Assembly (NCBI GenBank): GCA_027482245.1
Contig: JAIXWG010000052.1
Span: forward strand, 103,086-167,085
Source: Acetobacteraceae bacterium
GTDB taxonomy: Bacteria; Pseudomonadota; Alphaproteobacteria; Acetobacterales; Acetobacteraceae
DNA length: 64,000 nucleotides
Direction of reading: 5' to 3'
The notes under the pieces: generated by a model
The model's input: the letters and a program-made list of their open reading frames with translations, nothing else
Databases searched by the model: none
What the model was told of the DNA's origin: nothing
Program-made: the position numbers and the translations under genes
In this document: in pieces, positions 25,032 to 33,743 of the stretch
Position numbering within the stretch: the stretch's first letter is position 1
How the letters are laid out: every line of letters begins with the position of its first letter

Positions 25032-26651
25032 CTGAAGCCCTTCGTCCCCGATGACGGCCGTGACGCGGCGGCATCCTACCTGGCGGCGCTGGCCATCGGC
25101 CTCTCGCTCGCCTTCTACCTCTTCCCGCTGGATTTCCTGTTCCCGGCGGCGGGCCTGCCCTGGCGGCCGGCCGGCGATGCCGCGCAGCACATGGTGGCGC
25201 AGCGCTACCTGATCGCCGATGCCTGGCGCTGGCCGCCGACCTTCGTGGCCACGCTGAACACGCAGGAAGGTGGGCTCAACACCGTCTTCGCCGATTCGAT
25301 CCCGCTGCTGGCCCTATCGCTGAAGCTGCTGCGCGCCCTGCTGCCGGAGGGTTTCCACGGTGTCGGCCTGTTCTACGGCCTGGCCTGGGTGGCGCAGCCC
25401 CTGGCCGCCGTCTGGGCGCTGCGCGGCGCGGGGGAGACGCGGATCCTGCCGGCGATCGGCGTCGCGCTGGCCGCGGCGTCCATGCCCGCCTTCATCGGGC
25501 GCTTCGGCCATGCCGCGCTCTGCGGCCATTTTCTCCTGTTGCTCGGCCTGGGTGTGTATCTGCGGCTGGTGCGCCGGCCGACCGCGGCGCGCTGGGTCGG
25601 CGCCGGCGCGCTGCAGATCGCGGCGCTGCTGGTGCACCCCTACCTCGCCGCCATGACGCTGGCGCTGCTGGGCGCCGTGCCGGCCACGCGGCTGCTGCGG
25701 GGGGAGGCCTTCATCGGCCCGGGCCTGGCGGTCGGGGTCGCGCTGGGGGCGGTGGCCGCCGTCATGGCGGGGTTCGGCTACCTCGGCGCGCAGGGGGATG
25801 GCGGCTACGGCATGTTCGCCATGAACCTGCTCTCGCCCGTCTGGCCGGCGGGGTCCTGGCTGGCGGGCTGGCCCTGGTCGCCGCAGCTGGACGCGACCGG
25901 GCATGGCGGCTGGGAAGGCTACAACTGGCTGGGCTTCGGGCTGCTGGCGGCCTTCGTGCTGGGTGTCGTCACCCGCCCCGGCGCGGCCTGGAAGCTCGCC
26001 CGCAAGCATGCGGGCCTCGCCGTGGTGCTGGCGGCGCTGACGGCGCTGGCCGTGACGCACCGCGTCGGCTTCGGGCAGGAGATCGTGCTGGACCTCGGCC
26101 CCGCGCCGGGGGCGTTGGAGCAGTTCCGCGCCTCGGGCCGCTTCTTCTGGCCGGTCGGCTATGCGGTGCTGGTCGGCGCGATGGTGCTGCTGGCGAAGGC
26201 GGGTCGGGCGGGGCCGGTGCTCTGCCTGGTGGCGGGGCTGGTGCAGTTCGCCGATGCCGCGCCGCTCCGCCGCGCCATCGCCGACTGGGCCGGCGGCCAC
26301 CCACCCTGGACGATCGAGGCCGCGGCGATGCGGGAAGCCCTGGCGGAGGCGCGGTCCCTCACGCTGCTGCCCTCCTGGCCCTGCGTGGACCATGCGACGG
26401 GGGGCGAGACCTTCGCCCTGCTGCTGGAGACGCTGGCCCTTGCCGCCGAGCGCCCGGTGCCGGCCAGCACCATGTATGTCGCGCGCTGGCGCACGCCGCC
26501 CGCCTGCCGCGACCAGGCGCTGGCCGCCGCGCCGCTGGCCGATGGCGAGGTCCGCGTGATCCTGCCCGCCGCCATGCCCGCCCTCGCGCCCCTGGTGCCG
26601 GATGGCGCGGCGCGCTGCGGCCCGGTGGGTCAGCTCACGGTATGCCGGTGA
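25032..26651 (+). CDS. DUF6311-like multi-pass membrane protein, start uncertain
   Basis: Large polytopic membrane protein resembling DUF6311 or GT-C-like proteins of cell-surface loci. The segment GDAAQHMVAQRYLIADAWRW and FADSIPLLALSLKLL form the first conserved loop with an acidic residue. The conserved stretch and a preceding membrane helix (YLAALAIGLSLAFYLFPL) lie upstream of the first ATG (25191), so that ATG is too late. The frame is open back to 24996 but contains no ATG, GTG or TTG; a CTG at 25032 preceded by AGGAA at 25019-25023 is the best start, giving about 539 residues. The gene converges on the GtrB-like gene with a 17-base overlap. Function is unknown; surface-glycan biosynthesis is inferred from location. 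Confidence 0.7.
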   Translation: MKPFVPDDGRDAAASYLAALAIGLSLAFYLFPLDFLFPAAGLPWRPAGDAAQHMVAQRYLIADAWRWPPTFVATLNTQEGGLNTVFADSIPLLALSLKLLRALLPEGFHGVGLFYGLAWVAQPLAAVWALRGAGETRILPAIGVALAAASMPAFIGRFGHAALCGHFLLLLGLGVYLRLVRRPTAARWVGAGALQIAALLVHPYLAAMTLALLGAVPATRLLRGEAFIGPGLAVGVALGAVAAVMAGFGYLGAQGDGGYGMFAMNLLSPVWPAGSWLAGWPWSPQLDATGHGGWEGYNWLGFGLLAAFVLGVVTRPGAAWKLARKHAGLAVVLAALTALAVTHRVGFGQEIVLDLGPAPGALEQFRASGRFFWPVGYAVLVGAMVLLAKAGRAGPVLCLVAGLVQFADAAPLRRAIADWAGGHPPWTIEAAAMREALAEARSLTLLPSWPCVDHATGGETFALLLETLALAAERPVPASTMYVARWRTPPACRDQALAAAPLADGEVRVILPAAMPALAPLVPDGAARCGPVGQLTVCR

Positions 26652-27699
26652 TGCTGCCCTCGGCCTGGCCCGGGCCGGGCGCCTCGCTCGGCAGGTGCCG
26701 CTCCACCAGATAGAGTGGCCGGCCCTTGGTCTCGTTGAAGATGCGGCCGAGATACTCGCCGATGATGCCGAGCGTCATCAGCTGCACGCCGCCCAGGAAC
26801 AGCACCACCGCCATCAGGCTGGGATAGCCCGCGACCGGGTTCCCCCAGATCAGCGTGCGCAGGATGATCAGGAAGCCGTAGCCGGCCGCGAAGACCGCCG
26901 TGACCAGGCCGAGATAGGTCGCCACCTTCAGCGGCGCGACGGTGAAGGAGGTGATGCCCTCCAGCGACAGGTTCCAGAGCTTCCAGTAGTTCCACTTCGT
27001 CTCGCCCGCGGCCCGCGGTGCCCGGTCATACAGCACGGCGACGGAGGGGAAGCCGACCCAGGCAAACAGGCCCTTCATGAAGCGGTGCTGTTCCCGCAGC
27101 GACAGCAGCGCATCCAGCGCCCGGCGGGACATCAGCCGGAAATCGCCGGTATTGGGCGGCAGCTTCACCTTGCCGCCGATGCGCTGCATCACGCGGTAGA
27201 AGGCACTGGCCGTCGCCTTCTTGGCCCAGGTCTCGCCCTCCCGCACCCGGCGCTGGGCATAGGCGATGTCCACCCCCTGGCCGCGCCAGGCCGCGACCAG
27301 GTCCGGGATCACCTCCGGCGGGTCCTGCAGATCGGCATCGATGACGATCACGGCCTCGGTCGCCGCGGCGTGGTCGAGCCCGGCGGTCAGCGCGATCTCC
27401 TTGCCGAAATTGCGGCTGAGGTTGAGCACCGCGACGCGCGGATCGGCGGCCTTCAGCGTTTCCATCAGCGCCAGCGTGCCGTCCCGGCTGCCGTCATTCA
27501 CATAGACGACCTCCCAGGGCAGGCCGATCGCCTCCATCACCGGCGCCAGCCGGGCATGGAAGGCGGGCAGCACCTCCTGCTCGTTATAGGCGGGCACCAC
27601 GACGGAGAGCGCCGGGCGCGCCTCCACCGGGCGGGCAGGGGCGGGGGTCAGGCCGGGGGAGGCGGCCAGCGGCGGTCGGGCGGCGAGTTGCGTGGACAT
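26635..27699 (-). CDS. Polyprenyl-phosphate glycosyltransferase, GtrB/DPM1-like
   Basis: Family 2 glycosyltransferase of 354 residues that would load a sugar onto undecaprenyl phosphate on the cytoplasmic face. The catalytic domain has LSVVVPAYNEQEVL, YVNDGSRDGTL, SRNFGKEIALTAGLD and VIDADLQDPPEVI. Two C-terminal membrane helices follow (YLGLVTAVFAAGYGFLIIL and LMAVVLFLGGVQLMTLGII), then the family ending EYLGRIFNETKGRPLYLV. The ATG at 27699 removes 19 non-conserved upstream codons. A lipid-linked sugar made by this protein could feed the GT-C-like membrane proteins at 12791 or 25032; that link is an inference. Confidence 0.9.
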   Translation of the reverse strand: MSTQLAARPPLAASPGLTPAPARPVEARPALSVVVPAYNEQEVLPAFHARLAPVMEAIGLPWEVVYVNDGSRDGTLALMETLKAADPRVAVLNLSRNFGKEIALTAGLDHAAATEAVIVIDADLQDPPEVIPDLVAAWRGQGVDIAYAQRRVREGETWAKKATASAFYRVMQRIGGKVKLPPNTGDFRLMSRRALDALLSLREQHRFMKGLFAWVGFPSVAVLYDRAPRAAGETKWNYWKLWNLSLEGITSFTVAPLKVATYLGLVTAVFAAGYGFLIILRTLIWGNPVAGYPSLMAVVLFLGGVQLMTLGIIGEYLGRIFNETKGRPLYLVERHLPSEAPGPGQAEGSITGIP

Positions 27700-27833
27700 G
27701 CGCAATGAATCCTTCCGCCATGCGGCGGTTCCACGGCGATCTGCGGGCAGGGGCACGGCAGGTCAACCGCTTTGGCGCGCGCCGGCCGCGCGGGCGTTGA
27801 CGGCGGACGGCGCTGCCGCGACGATTCCGGCCG

Positions 27834-28349
27834 ATGTCCCGCCCCCCGCCAGCCCCCAAGGCACCCCCCCAGCCGGCCGCCCCCGCAACCATTCGTGACC
27901 TGCTGTCCTACCGCATCCACCGCCTGGCGAATGCGCTGAGCCGGGGGGCGGCGCTGCGCTACCGGCAGGAATTCGGCGTCAGCCTGATGGAATGGCGCAT
28001 CCTGGCGCTGCTCGGCGGCTTCGCGCCGCTGACCCTGCGCGACCTCGCGCGGGAAAGCGGCCTCGACAAGGCGCAGGCGAGCCGGGCGGTGAAGGCGCTG
28101 GTGGAGCGTGGCCTGGTGGAGCGGGAGCACGGCCCGACCGATGGGCGGGAGGTCGCGCTGCGCCTCTCCCCCGAAGGCAGCCGCGTGCAGGACGGGCTGA
28201 TGCGGGCGGCGCGGGAGCGGGAGGCGGCGTTCCGCGCCGCCCTGCCGCCCGACAGCCTGGCGACGCTGGAGGAGGCGATCCGCCTGCTGACCGCCGAGGC
28301 CCGCCGCCAGGCCAACCTGGCCGGTCAGGGCCCGCGCGACCCCGGCTGA
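27834..28349 (+). CDS. MarR-family transcriptional regulator
   Basis: Winged-helix regulator of 171 residues. The fold is visible from SLMEWRILALLGGFAPLTLR through the recognition helix LDKAQASRAVKALVERGLV to the wing GREVALRLSPEGSRV. Its 3' end overlaps the convergent glutathionyl-hydroquinone reductase gene by 25 bases. It does not match the arm pattern needed to assign it to the TTATG operators. The 134-base gap to the left-hand GtrB gene carries both promoters, with no site clear enough to call. Targets are unknown. Confidence 0.82.
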   Translation: MSRPPPAPKAPPQPAAPATIRDLLSYRIHRLANALSRGAALRYRQEFGVSLMEWRILALLGGFAPLTLRDLARESGLDKAQASRAVKALVERGLVEREHGPTDGREVALRLSPEGSRVQDGLMRAAREREAAFRAALPPDSLATLEEAIRLLTAEARRQANLAGQGPRDPG

Positions 28350-29272
28350 TCCAGGTCGAGAATGGGCCCCGCCGGCACGATGCCGGACGGGTTCAGGTGC
28401 CGGTGGCTGCCGTAGTAGTGATGGCGGATGTGATGGAGATCGACCGTCTCCCGCACCCCCGGCCAGTCCAGCAGGGACCGGGTGTGGTCGCTCAGCGCGG
28501 GGTAGTCGGCGATCCGGCGGAGGTTGCACTTGAAGTGGCCGTGATAGACGGCGTCGAAGCGGATGAGGGTGGTGAAGAGCCGCCAATCGGCCTCCGTGAT
28601 CCGGTCGCCGCAGAGGAATCGCTGGCGGGATAGCCGCTCCTCCAGCCAGTCCAGCGTGTCGAAGAGCGGCCCGATCGCGGCGTCATAGGCGGCCTGGCTG
28701 CGCGCGAAGCCGCAGCGATAGACGCCGTTGTTCAGCGTCTCATAGACCCGCGCGTTCACCGCCTCGATCTCCGGCAGCAGGTCGGCCGGCGCGTAGTCGC
28801 CGGGCGCAGCGCCGATGCCGTCGAAGGCGCTGTTGAGGAGGCGGATGATCTCCGCCGATTCGTTGTTCACGATGCGGCGGGTCACCGTGTCCAGCAGCAC
28901 GGGGACGGTGACGCGGCCGGTGAAGCCAGGCTTCGCGGCGGCATAGACCTCGTGCAGGTGCCGGGCGTGGAAGACGGGGTCGGGGACGACGCCGGGGCCG
29001 GGCGCGAAGCCCCAGCCATTCTCCCCCATGTGCCAATGCGTGACGGAGACGGGGATCATCGCCGCCAGCCCCTTCAGCGCCCGGAAGATCAGAGTCCGGT
29101 GCGCCCAGGGGCAGGCGAGCGAGACATAGAGGCGGTAGCGCCCGGCCTCCGGCGGGAAAGGCCCGTCCGGCGTGATCCGGTCCCGGAAGTTGGTCGCGGC
29201 GCGCTGGAAGGCGCCGTCGCTGCCGGTCTTCCGGTCCTCCGTGGTCCAGACGCCATCCACCAACTGGCCCAA
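28325..29272 (-). CDS. Glutathionyl-hydroquinone reductase (Xi-class glutathione transferase)
   Basis: Xi-class GST of 315 residues, family of YqjG, PcpF and Ecm4, which reduce glutathionyl-hydroquinones to hydroquinones. The catalytic cysteine sits in LACPWAHRTLIF near residue 54, and the conserved NNESAEIIRLLN and the C-terminal helical domain (GVYRCGFARSQAAYDAA and YHGHFKCNLRRIADYP) are present. It salvages quinone-glutathione adducts, which fits an aromatic-degrading organism. Divergent from the cyclase-family gene. Confidence 0.92.
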   Translation of the reverse strand: MGQLVDGVWTTEDRKTGSDGAFQRAATNFRDRITPDGPFPPEAGRYRLYVSLACPWAHRTLIFRALKGLAAMIPVSVTHWHMGENGWGFAPGPGVVPDPVFHARHLHEVYAAAKPGFTGRVTVPVLLDTVTRRIVNNESAEIIRLLNSAFDGIGAAPGDYAPADLLPEIEAVNARVYETLNNGVYRCGFARSQAAYDAAIGPLFDTLDWLEERLSRQRFLCGDRITEADWRLFTTLIRFDAVYHGHFKCNLRRIADYPALSDHTRSLLDWPGVRETVDLHHIRHHYYGSHRHLNPSGIVPAGPILDLDQPGSRGP

Positions 29273-29367
29273 TGCGTGCCCTCCTGCCTGCGGGGCGGGA
29301 TGTGGGGCTGGACGGGGGGCGCGTCACCGGCCCTGATGGCGGCTGTGATGACGCGGGAGGACGCAGC

Positions 29368-30057
29368 ATGGAATTCGTCGATCTGAGCCGGGAGATCTTC
29401 CACCGGACCCAGACCCATCCCTCCCACCCGCCGGTCGTGATGACGGTCTGGAACGACCACAGCGAGAAGAAGGTGGCGGGCAAGACCACCTTCAGCAGCA
29501 AGGCGATGTCGCTGGCGATGAGCGACCATGCGGGCACCCATGTGGACGCCCCCGTCCATTTCGACCCGCGCCCCGGCGCGGCCTCCATCGACCAGGTGCC
29601 ACTCGAGAAATTCTACACGCAGGGCATCTGCCTCGACCTGTCCCATGTGGCCCTGAAGCACGCCATCACGGTGGCGGAGATGGAGGCGGCGCTGGCGGCG
29701 AGCGGGCAGGAGATCAAGGCCGGCGACACGGTGCTGATCCATATGGGCGTGAATGCAAGGCTGCTCGGCAAGCCCGGCTACCTGCACGACTTTCCGGGCC
29801 TGGCGCTGGAGAGCGTGCATTGGCTGGCCGATCGCGGCATCGGCATGTTCGGGGTGGAGGCGATCAGCCCCGCGCCGGAAGGGGAGCCCAATTTCCTGGC
29901 GCACATGGCCTGCGCGGAGCGGGGCATCACCCACATCGAATGCCTCTACAACCTGGAGGCGCTGGTCGGCCGCGGCCGCTTCCGCTTCGTGGCCTTCCCG
30001 CTGAAGATCCGGGGCGGCACGGCGAGCCCGATCCGGGCGGTGGCGATCTTCGAATAG
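29368..30057 (+). CDS. Cyclase family metal-dependent hydrolase (kynurenine formamidase-like)
   Basis: Cyclase superfamily protein of 229 residues. The metal-binding signature HAGTHVDAPVHF is present near residue 55, matching HxGTHxDxPxH, with the acidic partner in EAISPAPEGEP. Members hydrolyse N-formylkynurenine, isatin or related amides and lactones; the substrate here is unknown. The ATG at 29368 follows a GGGAGGA Shine-Dalgarno; 32 upstream codons in frame are not conserved. Confidence 0.8.
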   Translation: MEFVDLSREIFHRTQTHPSHPPVVMTVWNDHSEKKVAGKTTFSSKAMSLAMSDHAGTHVDAPVHFDPRPGAASIDQVPLEKFYTQGICLDLSHVALKHAITVAEMEAALAASGQEIKAGDTVLIHMGVNARLLGKPGYLHDFPGLALESVHWLADRGIGMFGVEAISPAPEGEPNFLAHMACAERGITHIECLYNLEALVGRGRFRFVAFPLKIRGGTASPIRAVAIFE

Positions 30058-30223
30058 GGGCACCTGGCGCGGGGCCGCATGGTTTCGCTGGCTCCCGCCG
30101 GATGTTCCGGCTATGTTCGTTCTGCCAACACCCCCGCTCCGCCCGGAAGGCCCCGGAATCGGTGCTAAAGGTGCTAAAAAGGGTAAATCCGCTTTACCGC
30201 GGTTCGACTTCCAGACAGGGCGC
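30058..30223. other. Convergent intergenic gap, AT-richer than surroundings
   Basis: No gene is supported. The right half is unusually AT-rich, carries a short direct repeat (GGTGCTAAA twice in tandem at about 30162-30179) and the terminator described separately. Confidence 0.5.
30176..30198 (-). terminator. Rho-independent terminator of the radical SAM gene
   Basis: On the minus strand a perfect GGTAAA/TTTACC stem (30198-30193 and 30187-30182, 5-base loop) is followed by CTTTTT. It lies 25 bases after the radical SAM stop, the expected place for the end of the transporter/Rieske transcript. Confidence 0.6.
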
Positions 30224-31210
30224 TCAGCGGCTGCAGGCGGCGCCGCCGAGCACGCAGAACTTGGCGCAATGCGGGTGGTTCAGCGCCACCGGCCGCGCGG
30301 CCTCCGCCAGCGTCGCACCCAGCTCGAACTGCGTGTCGTAGGGCAGCAGGGTGCAGGCGATGACGGCCGGCGCCGCCGCGCCGCGGCGCTTCACCACCAT
30401 GCGGGATGACGCGCACATCAGGCTGTCCGGCGATTTGTGCAGGATGCCCCAGCAGGCTTCCGTGATCTCCGGCACGTCCACGCGGGCGTCCATCTCCGGG
30501 AAGAGCATCAGGGCGACCGGGTCCGCGGCGTCGATCGGGATGGCGTGGGGGGCGAAGAGCCGTGCGAAGCCCGCGCGCATCGCGGCTTCGTCCTGGCCGC
30601 CGAAGCTGGCGCGGCCGGCGACGTGCAGGGGGAAGCCCTCCCGCGCAAGCCAGGCGAGGCCCTCCAGGGTCTTCGCGAAGCTGCCCTCGCCGCGCTCGGC
30701 GTCGTGGTGGGCAGCCTCGAAATGGTCGAGGCTGACGCGGAGCGTGAGGCGATCGGTGCCGAAGCGGTCGCGCAGCGCCAGCAGCGGCTGCGCGTAGCGG
30801 CGCATGGGCTGCATGGCGTTGGTCAGGACCAGGGCACGCAGGCGCGGGCGGGCCAGGACATCGGCCAGCATCGGCACCAGCGCGGGGTTCATGAAGGGCT
30901 CGCCGCCGGTGAAGCCGACTTCCTCCAGCGGCAGGGCGTCCGCCTCGGCCTCGTCCAGGAAGGTCGTGACATCGGCGGCCGAGAGGTAGGAGAGCGCGTC
31001 GTTGCGCGGGCTGCTTTCGATGTAGCAGCCCTGGCAGGTGATGTTGCAGAGCGTGCCGGTGTTGAACCAGAGGGTGTGCAGCCCGACCAGCGCCACGGTC
31101 GCGCGGCGCTCCCCCTTCAGCGTCGTGACGGGATCCTGGAACTTGCCGGGGAGGAGCGGCTTCGGCAGGGCGATGGACAAGGGCGATGCTTTCGACGCGG
31201 CTGGCCTCAA
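30224..31210 (-). CDS. Radical SAM protein with C-terminal cysteine cluster
   Basis: Radical SAM enzyme of about 328 residues. The [4Fe-4S] motif CNITCQGC (CxxxCxxC) lies near residue 55, followed by GFTGGEPFMNPAL, the GGE SAM-binding motif. Additional cysteines in the C-terminal third (EACWGIL, LMCASS, IACTLL and HCAKFCVLGGAACSR) suggest a second, SPASM/twitch-like cluster. No ATG is available at the N-terminus; the start is a TTG at 31210 or at 31180. It lies 30 bases after an ABC permease and may be the last gene of that operon. The reaction is unknown; I do not recognise a characterised relative. Confidence 0.75.
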   Translation of the reverse strand: MRPAASKASPLSIALPKPLLPGKFQDPVTTLKGERRATVALVGLHTLWFNTGTLCNITCQGCYIESSPRNDALSYLSAADVTTFLDEAEADALPLEEVGFTGGEPFMNPALVPMLADVLARPRLRALVLTNAMQPMRRYAQPLLALRDRFGTDRLTLRVSLDHFEAAHHDAERGEGSFAKTLEGLAWLAREGFPLHVAGRASFGGQDEAAMRAGFARLFAPHAIPIDAADPVALMLFPEMDARVDVPEITEACWGILHKSPDSLMCASSRMVVKRRGAAAPAVIACTLLPYDTQFELGATLAEAARPVALNHPHCAKFCVLGGAACSR

Positions 31211-31240
31211 GATAGGGCTTCGTCGGCGATGCGCGAGGGG

Positions 31241-32002
31241 TTACGCGGCCTCCCGCGCCTGGGCGTACCACCAGTGGATCAGGCGGCGCTCCGCCGCCAC
31301 GAAGCCGCGATTGAGGGCGTAGCCGAGCGCGGCCAGCAGCACGATCACGCCATACATCTCCGGCGCCCGGCCGGCGAACTGCATCAGCACCAGGTAGCTG
31401 CCGATACCCTGTTCGCCGGCGATCATCTCCGCCACCACCGTCACGACCAGCGCCAGCGCCAGCGCCACGCGGAAGCCGGCGAGGATGGCGGGCAGCGCCG
31501 CGGGCAGGATGATGAAGGCGGCGCGGCGCAGCGGGCCGATGCCGAAGGTGCGGCCCATGGCGATGGAATCGGGCTCCACGGCGCGCACGCCCTGGAGGGT
31601 GTTGGTGAGGACGGGGAAGAAGACCGTCAGCGCCACGACGGTGATCTTCATAGGATCATCGAGGCCGAGGAACAGCACCAGCGGCGGGATGACGGCCGGG
31701 ACGGGGATGGGGCGCAGCAGTTCCACCACCAGCCCGAACAGCCGGGCCGTCAGCGGCACCAGCGCGAAGGCGAGGCCGATGAGGACACCGGCCGCGCCGC
31801 CCGCCGCCAGCCCGGCGGCCATGCGCCACAGGGAACCGCCGATGCGGGCGGGCAACTCGCCTGTCGCCATGTCCGTGGCCAGCGCCGCCAGCACCTGGCT
31901 CAGCGCCGGCCAGTTGGGGCTGTCCACCCAGCCGAGCCGGGCGGAAGCCTCCCACAGCGCGAGCAGGCCGAGGATCAGCCAGGTGCCGGAGGTGGCCTTC
32001 AT
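31241..32002 (-). CDS. ABC transporter permease, SsuC/TauC type
   Basis: Binding-protein-dependent permease of 253 residues with about six membrane helices. The ATPase-contact loop reads LTNTLQGVRAVEPDSIAMGRTFG and is of the nitrate/sulfonate/taurine group. It is coupled to the binding-protein gene by a one-base overlap (TGATG). A second permease of the same family lies upstream in the same operon, so the transporter may be a heterodimer, which is less usual for this group where one permease gene is normal. Confidence 0.88.
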   Translation of the reverse strand: MKATSGTWLILGLLALWEASARLGWVDSPNWPALSQVLAALATDMATGELPARIGGSLWRMAAGLAAGGAAGVLIGLAFALVPLTARLFGLVVELLRPIPVPAVIPPLVLFLGLDDPMKITVVALTVFFPVLTNTLQGVRAVEPDSIAMGRTFGIGPLRRAAFIILPAALPAILAGFRVALALALVVTVVAEMIAGEQGIGSYLVLMQFAGRAPEMYGVIVLLAALGYALNRGFVAAERRLIHWWYAQAREAA

Positions 32003-32967
32003 CAGCCGCGGGCAGTGCGGAAGATGAGGGAGGCGCTGGCGGGGTAGCGCCCGCCGAGGCTGTAGCGCGTCATGGTCGCCACGATCTCGTCCAGCTCCGC
32101 GGCCGTCACCGCCTTCGGGTAGGCGGGCAGCGCGGTGTTCTGCAGGCGCGCGAGGGGCACGCGGGAGAAGGCCGAGATCAGTTCCAGCAGCGCCGGCTGG
32201 CCCTGGCGCTCGTTCACCCAGTCCACGCCCTTGTGCAGGGCGCGGCCGAAGCGGTCGAAGAGGTCCCCGTTGCGGGCCAGGTCATCGGCCATCGCGACGT
32301 ACTGCGCGTTGGTGCCGCCGGGCGCGGTCTCGCTCATCGGCCAGCCGATGCGCTCCAGCCGGTCGCCATGCGTCTCCAGCGCCGCGGCGACGAAGGGTTC
32401 GCTGAAGATGGCGGCATCGACCTGGCCGCCGGCCAGCGCATCGGCCATCTGGGGGAAGGGGACCTCGACGGTGGTGACGCGGCGCCAGTCCCCGCCGGTC
32501 TTCTCCACCCAGGCCATGCCGCGCAGCCAGACGATGTTGTTGCGGGTGTTGGAGGCGAGGCGCTTGCCTTCCAGGTCCTTGCCCGTGCGGATGCCGCTGC
32601 CCTTGCGCACCAGCAGCGCCAGGATGTCCGGCGGGCTGTCCTTGGCGCGGGAGGCACCGGAGACGAAGCGGAAATCCAGGCCCTCCCGCACGCCGAGCAT
32701 GATGGAGACGACGTTGGAGAAGACAACGCGGAACTGGCCCGCGACCAGGCCCGGCAGGCCGGTGGCGCCGCCGGCGGTGGTGGAGGTGTCGATCTCGATC
32801 CCCTCCGCGGCGAAGTAGCCCTCCCGGATCGCGGCATGCAGCGGCGCCACGTCCAGCACCGGGATGACGCTGACGCGCATGCGGGTCAGCGCGCCCTGAG
32901 CGAAGGATGGCGCGGCGAGCGGCGTGGCGAGCGCGGCGGCGAGCGCGGTGCGGCGGGTGAGGCTCAT
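32002..32967 (-). CDS. ABC transporter substrate-binding protein, SsuA/TauA/NMT1-like
   Basis: Periplasmic binding protein of 321 residues. The signal peptide LTRRTALAAALATPLAAPSFA carries a twin-arginine-like pair; the mature part has VSVIPVLDVAPLHAAIREGY and GLPGLVAGQFRVVFSNVV, typical of the NMT1/THI5-like SsuA group that binds sulfonates, nitrate, taurine or aromatic acids. The ATG at 32967 begins the signal. It lies between two permeases and downstream of a Rieske oxygenase and GS-like ligase, so the ligand is probably their substrate. Confidence 0.88.
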   Translation of the reverse strand: MSLTRRTALAAALATPLAAPSFAQGALTRMRVSVIPVLDVAPLHAAIREGYFAAEGIEIDTSTTAGGATGLPGLVAGQFRVVFSNVVSIMLGVREGLDFRFVSGASRAKDSPPDILALLVRKGSGIRTGKDLEGKRLASNTRNNIVWLRGMAWVEKTGGDWRRVTTVEVPFPQMADALAGGQVDAAIFSEPFVAAALETHGDRLERIGWPMSETAPGGTNAQYVAMADDLARNGDLFDRFGRALHKGVDWVNERQGQPALLELISAFSRVPLARLQNTALPAYPKAVTAAELDEIVATMTRYSLGGRYPASASLIFRTARG

Positions 32968-32981
32968 ACGGATTCTCCTGT

Positions 32982-33743
32982 TCAGCGCCGCTGCCAGTGC
33001 AGCGCGCGACGTTCGGCGAGAACGAAAAGCCAGTTCAGCGCGAGGCCCAGCACGGCGAGGATGACCAGCCAGGCATACATGTCGCGCACGCGGAAACTCC
33101 GCTGCATGTCGAGGATGAGGAAGCCGAGGCCGCCCTCGCCCGCGAGCATCTCGGAGAGCACGGCGAGCACCATGGCGAGGCCGAGGCTGATGCGCATGCC
33201 GGCCAGCACGAGGGGCAGGGCGGCGGGCAGGACCAGGTGCAGCAGCGTGTGGCGCGCGGGCCAGCCATGGGTGCGCGCGGCGTCCAGCATCACGCGGTCC
33301 ACGCCGCGCACGCCCTGCAGCGTGTTCACCAGCACGGGAAAGGTGACGACCAGCGCGACAGAGGTGACCTTCATGGCGAAGCCGATGCCGAGGAAGAGCA
33401 TCAGCGGCGGCACCAGCGCGGATTTCGGAATCGGGCGGACCAGCTCCACCAGCGGCTCCAGCAGCCGGAAGACGCTGGGCCACCACCCCATGGCAAGGCC
33501 GGCCGCGATGCCGATCGCGCTGCCGATGGCGAAGCCCGCGAAGACCAGGCGCAGCGTCTGCATCATCGGCGCCAGCACATCGCCGTTCTCGACCAGATCC
33601 CAGAGCCGCAGCGCGATGGTGCTGGGTGCCGGCATCAGCGCGCGGCGGATGAGACCGGCATCGACGGCCCATTCCAGCCCGAGCAGCAGCGCGGCCAGGA
33701 CCAGCAGGCCGGGGAGTGGCGCCAGCAGGCGGTCAACCCGCAT
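32982..33743 (-). CDS. ABC transporter permease, SsuC/TauC type
   Basis: Second permease of 253 residues with the same topology as the one at 31241 and the EAA-like loop LVNTLQGVRGVDRVMLDAART. The shared length and motifs suggest ancestral duplication. Its start overlaps the ATPase gene end by 11 bases. Confidence 0.88.
   Translation of the reverse strand: MRVDRLLAPLPGLLVLAALLLGLEWAVDAGLIRRALMPAPSTIALRLWDLVENGDVLAPMMQTLRLVFAGFAIGSAIGIAAGLAMGWWPSVFRLLEPLVELVRPIPKSALVPPLMLFLGIGFAMKVTSVALVVTFPVLVNTLQGVRGVDRVMLDAARTHGWPARHTLLHLVLPAALPLVLAGMRISLGLAMVLAVLSEMLAGEGGLGFLILDMQRSFRVRDMYAWLVILAVLGLALNWLFVLAERRALHWQRR

Noticed and set aside
25001..25054. A 17-codon frame starting at ATG 25001 as a leader peptide
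   Set aside because: It is very short and has no regulatory hairpin or amino acid run; it only overlaps the Shine-Dalgarno of the proposed CTG start.
30182..30226. tRNA-like stem with GGTTCGACTTCC near the radical SAM stop
   Set aside because: No acceptor stem, D arm or anticodon arm can be folded around it; the upstream part is better explained as a terminator.
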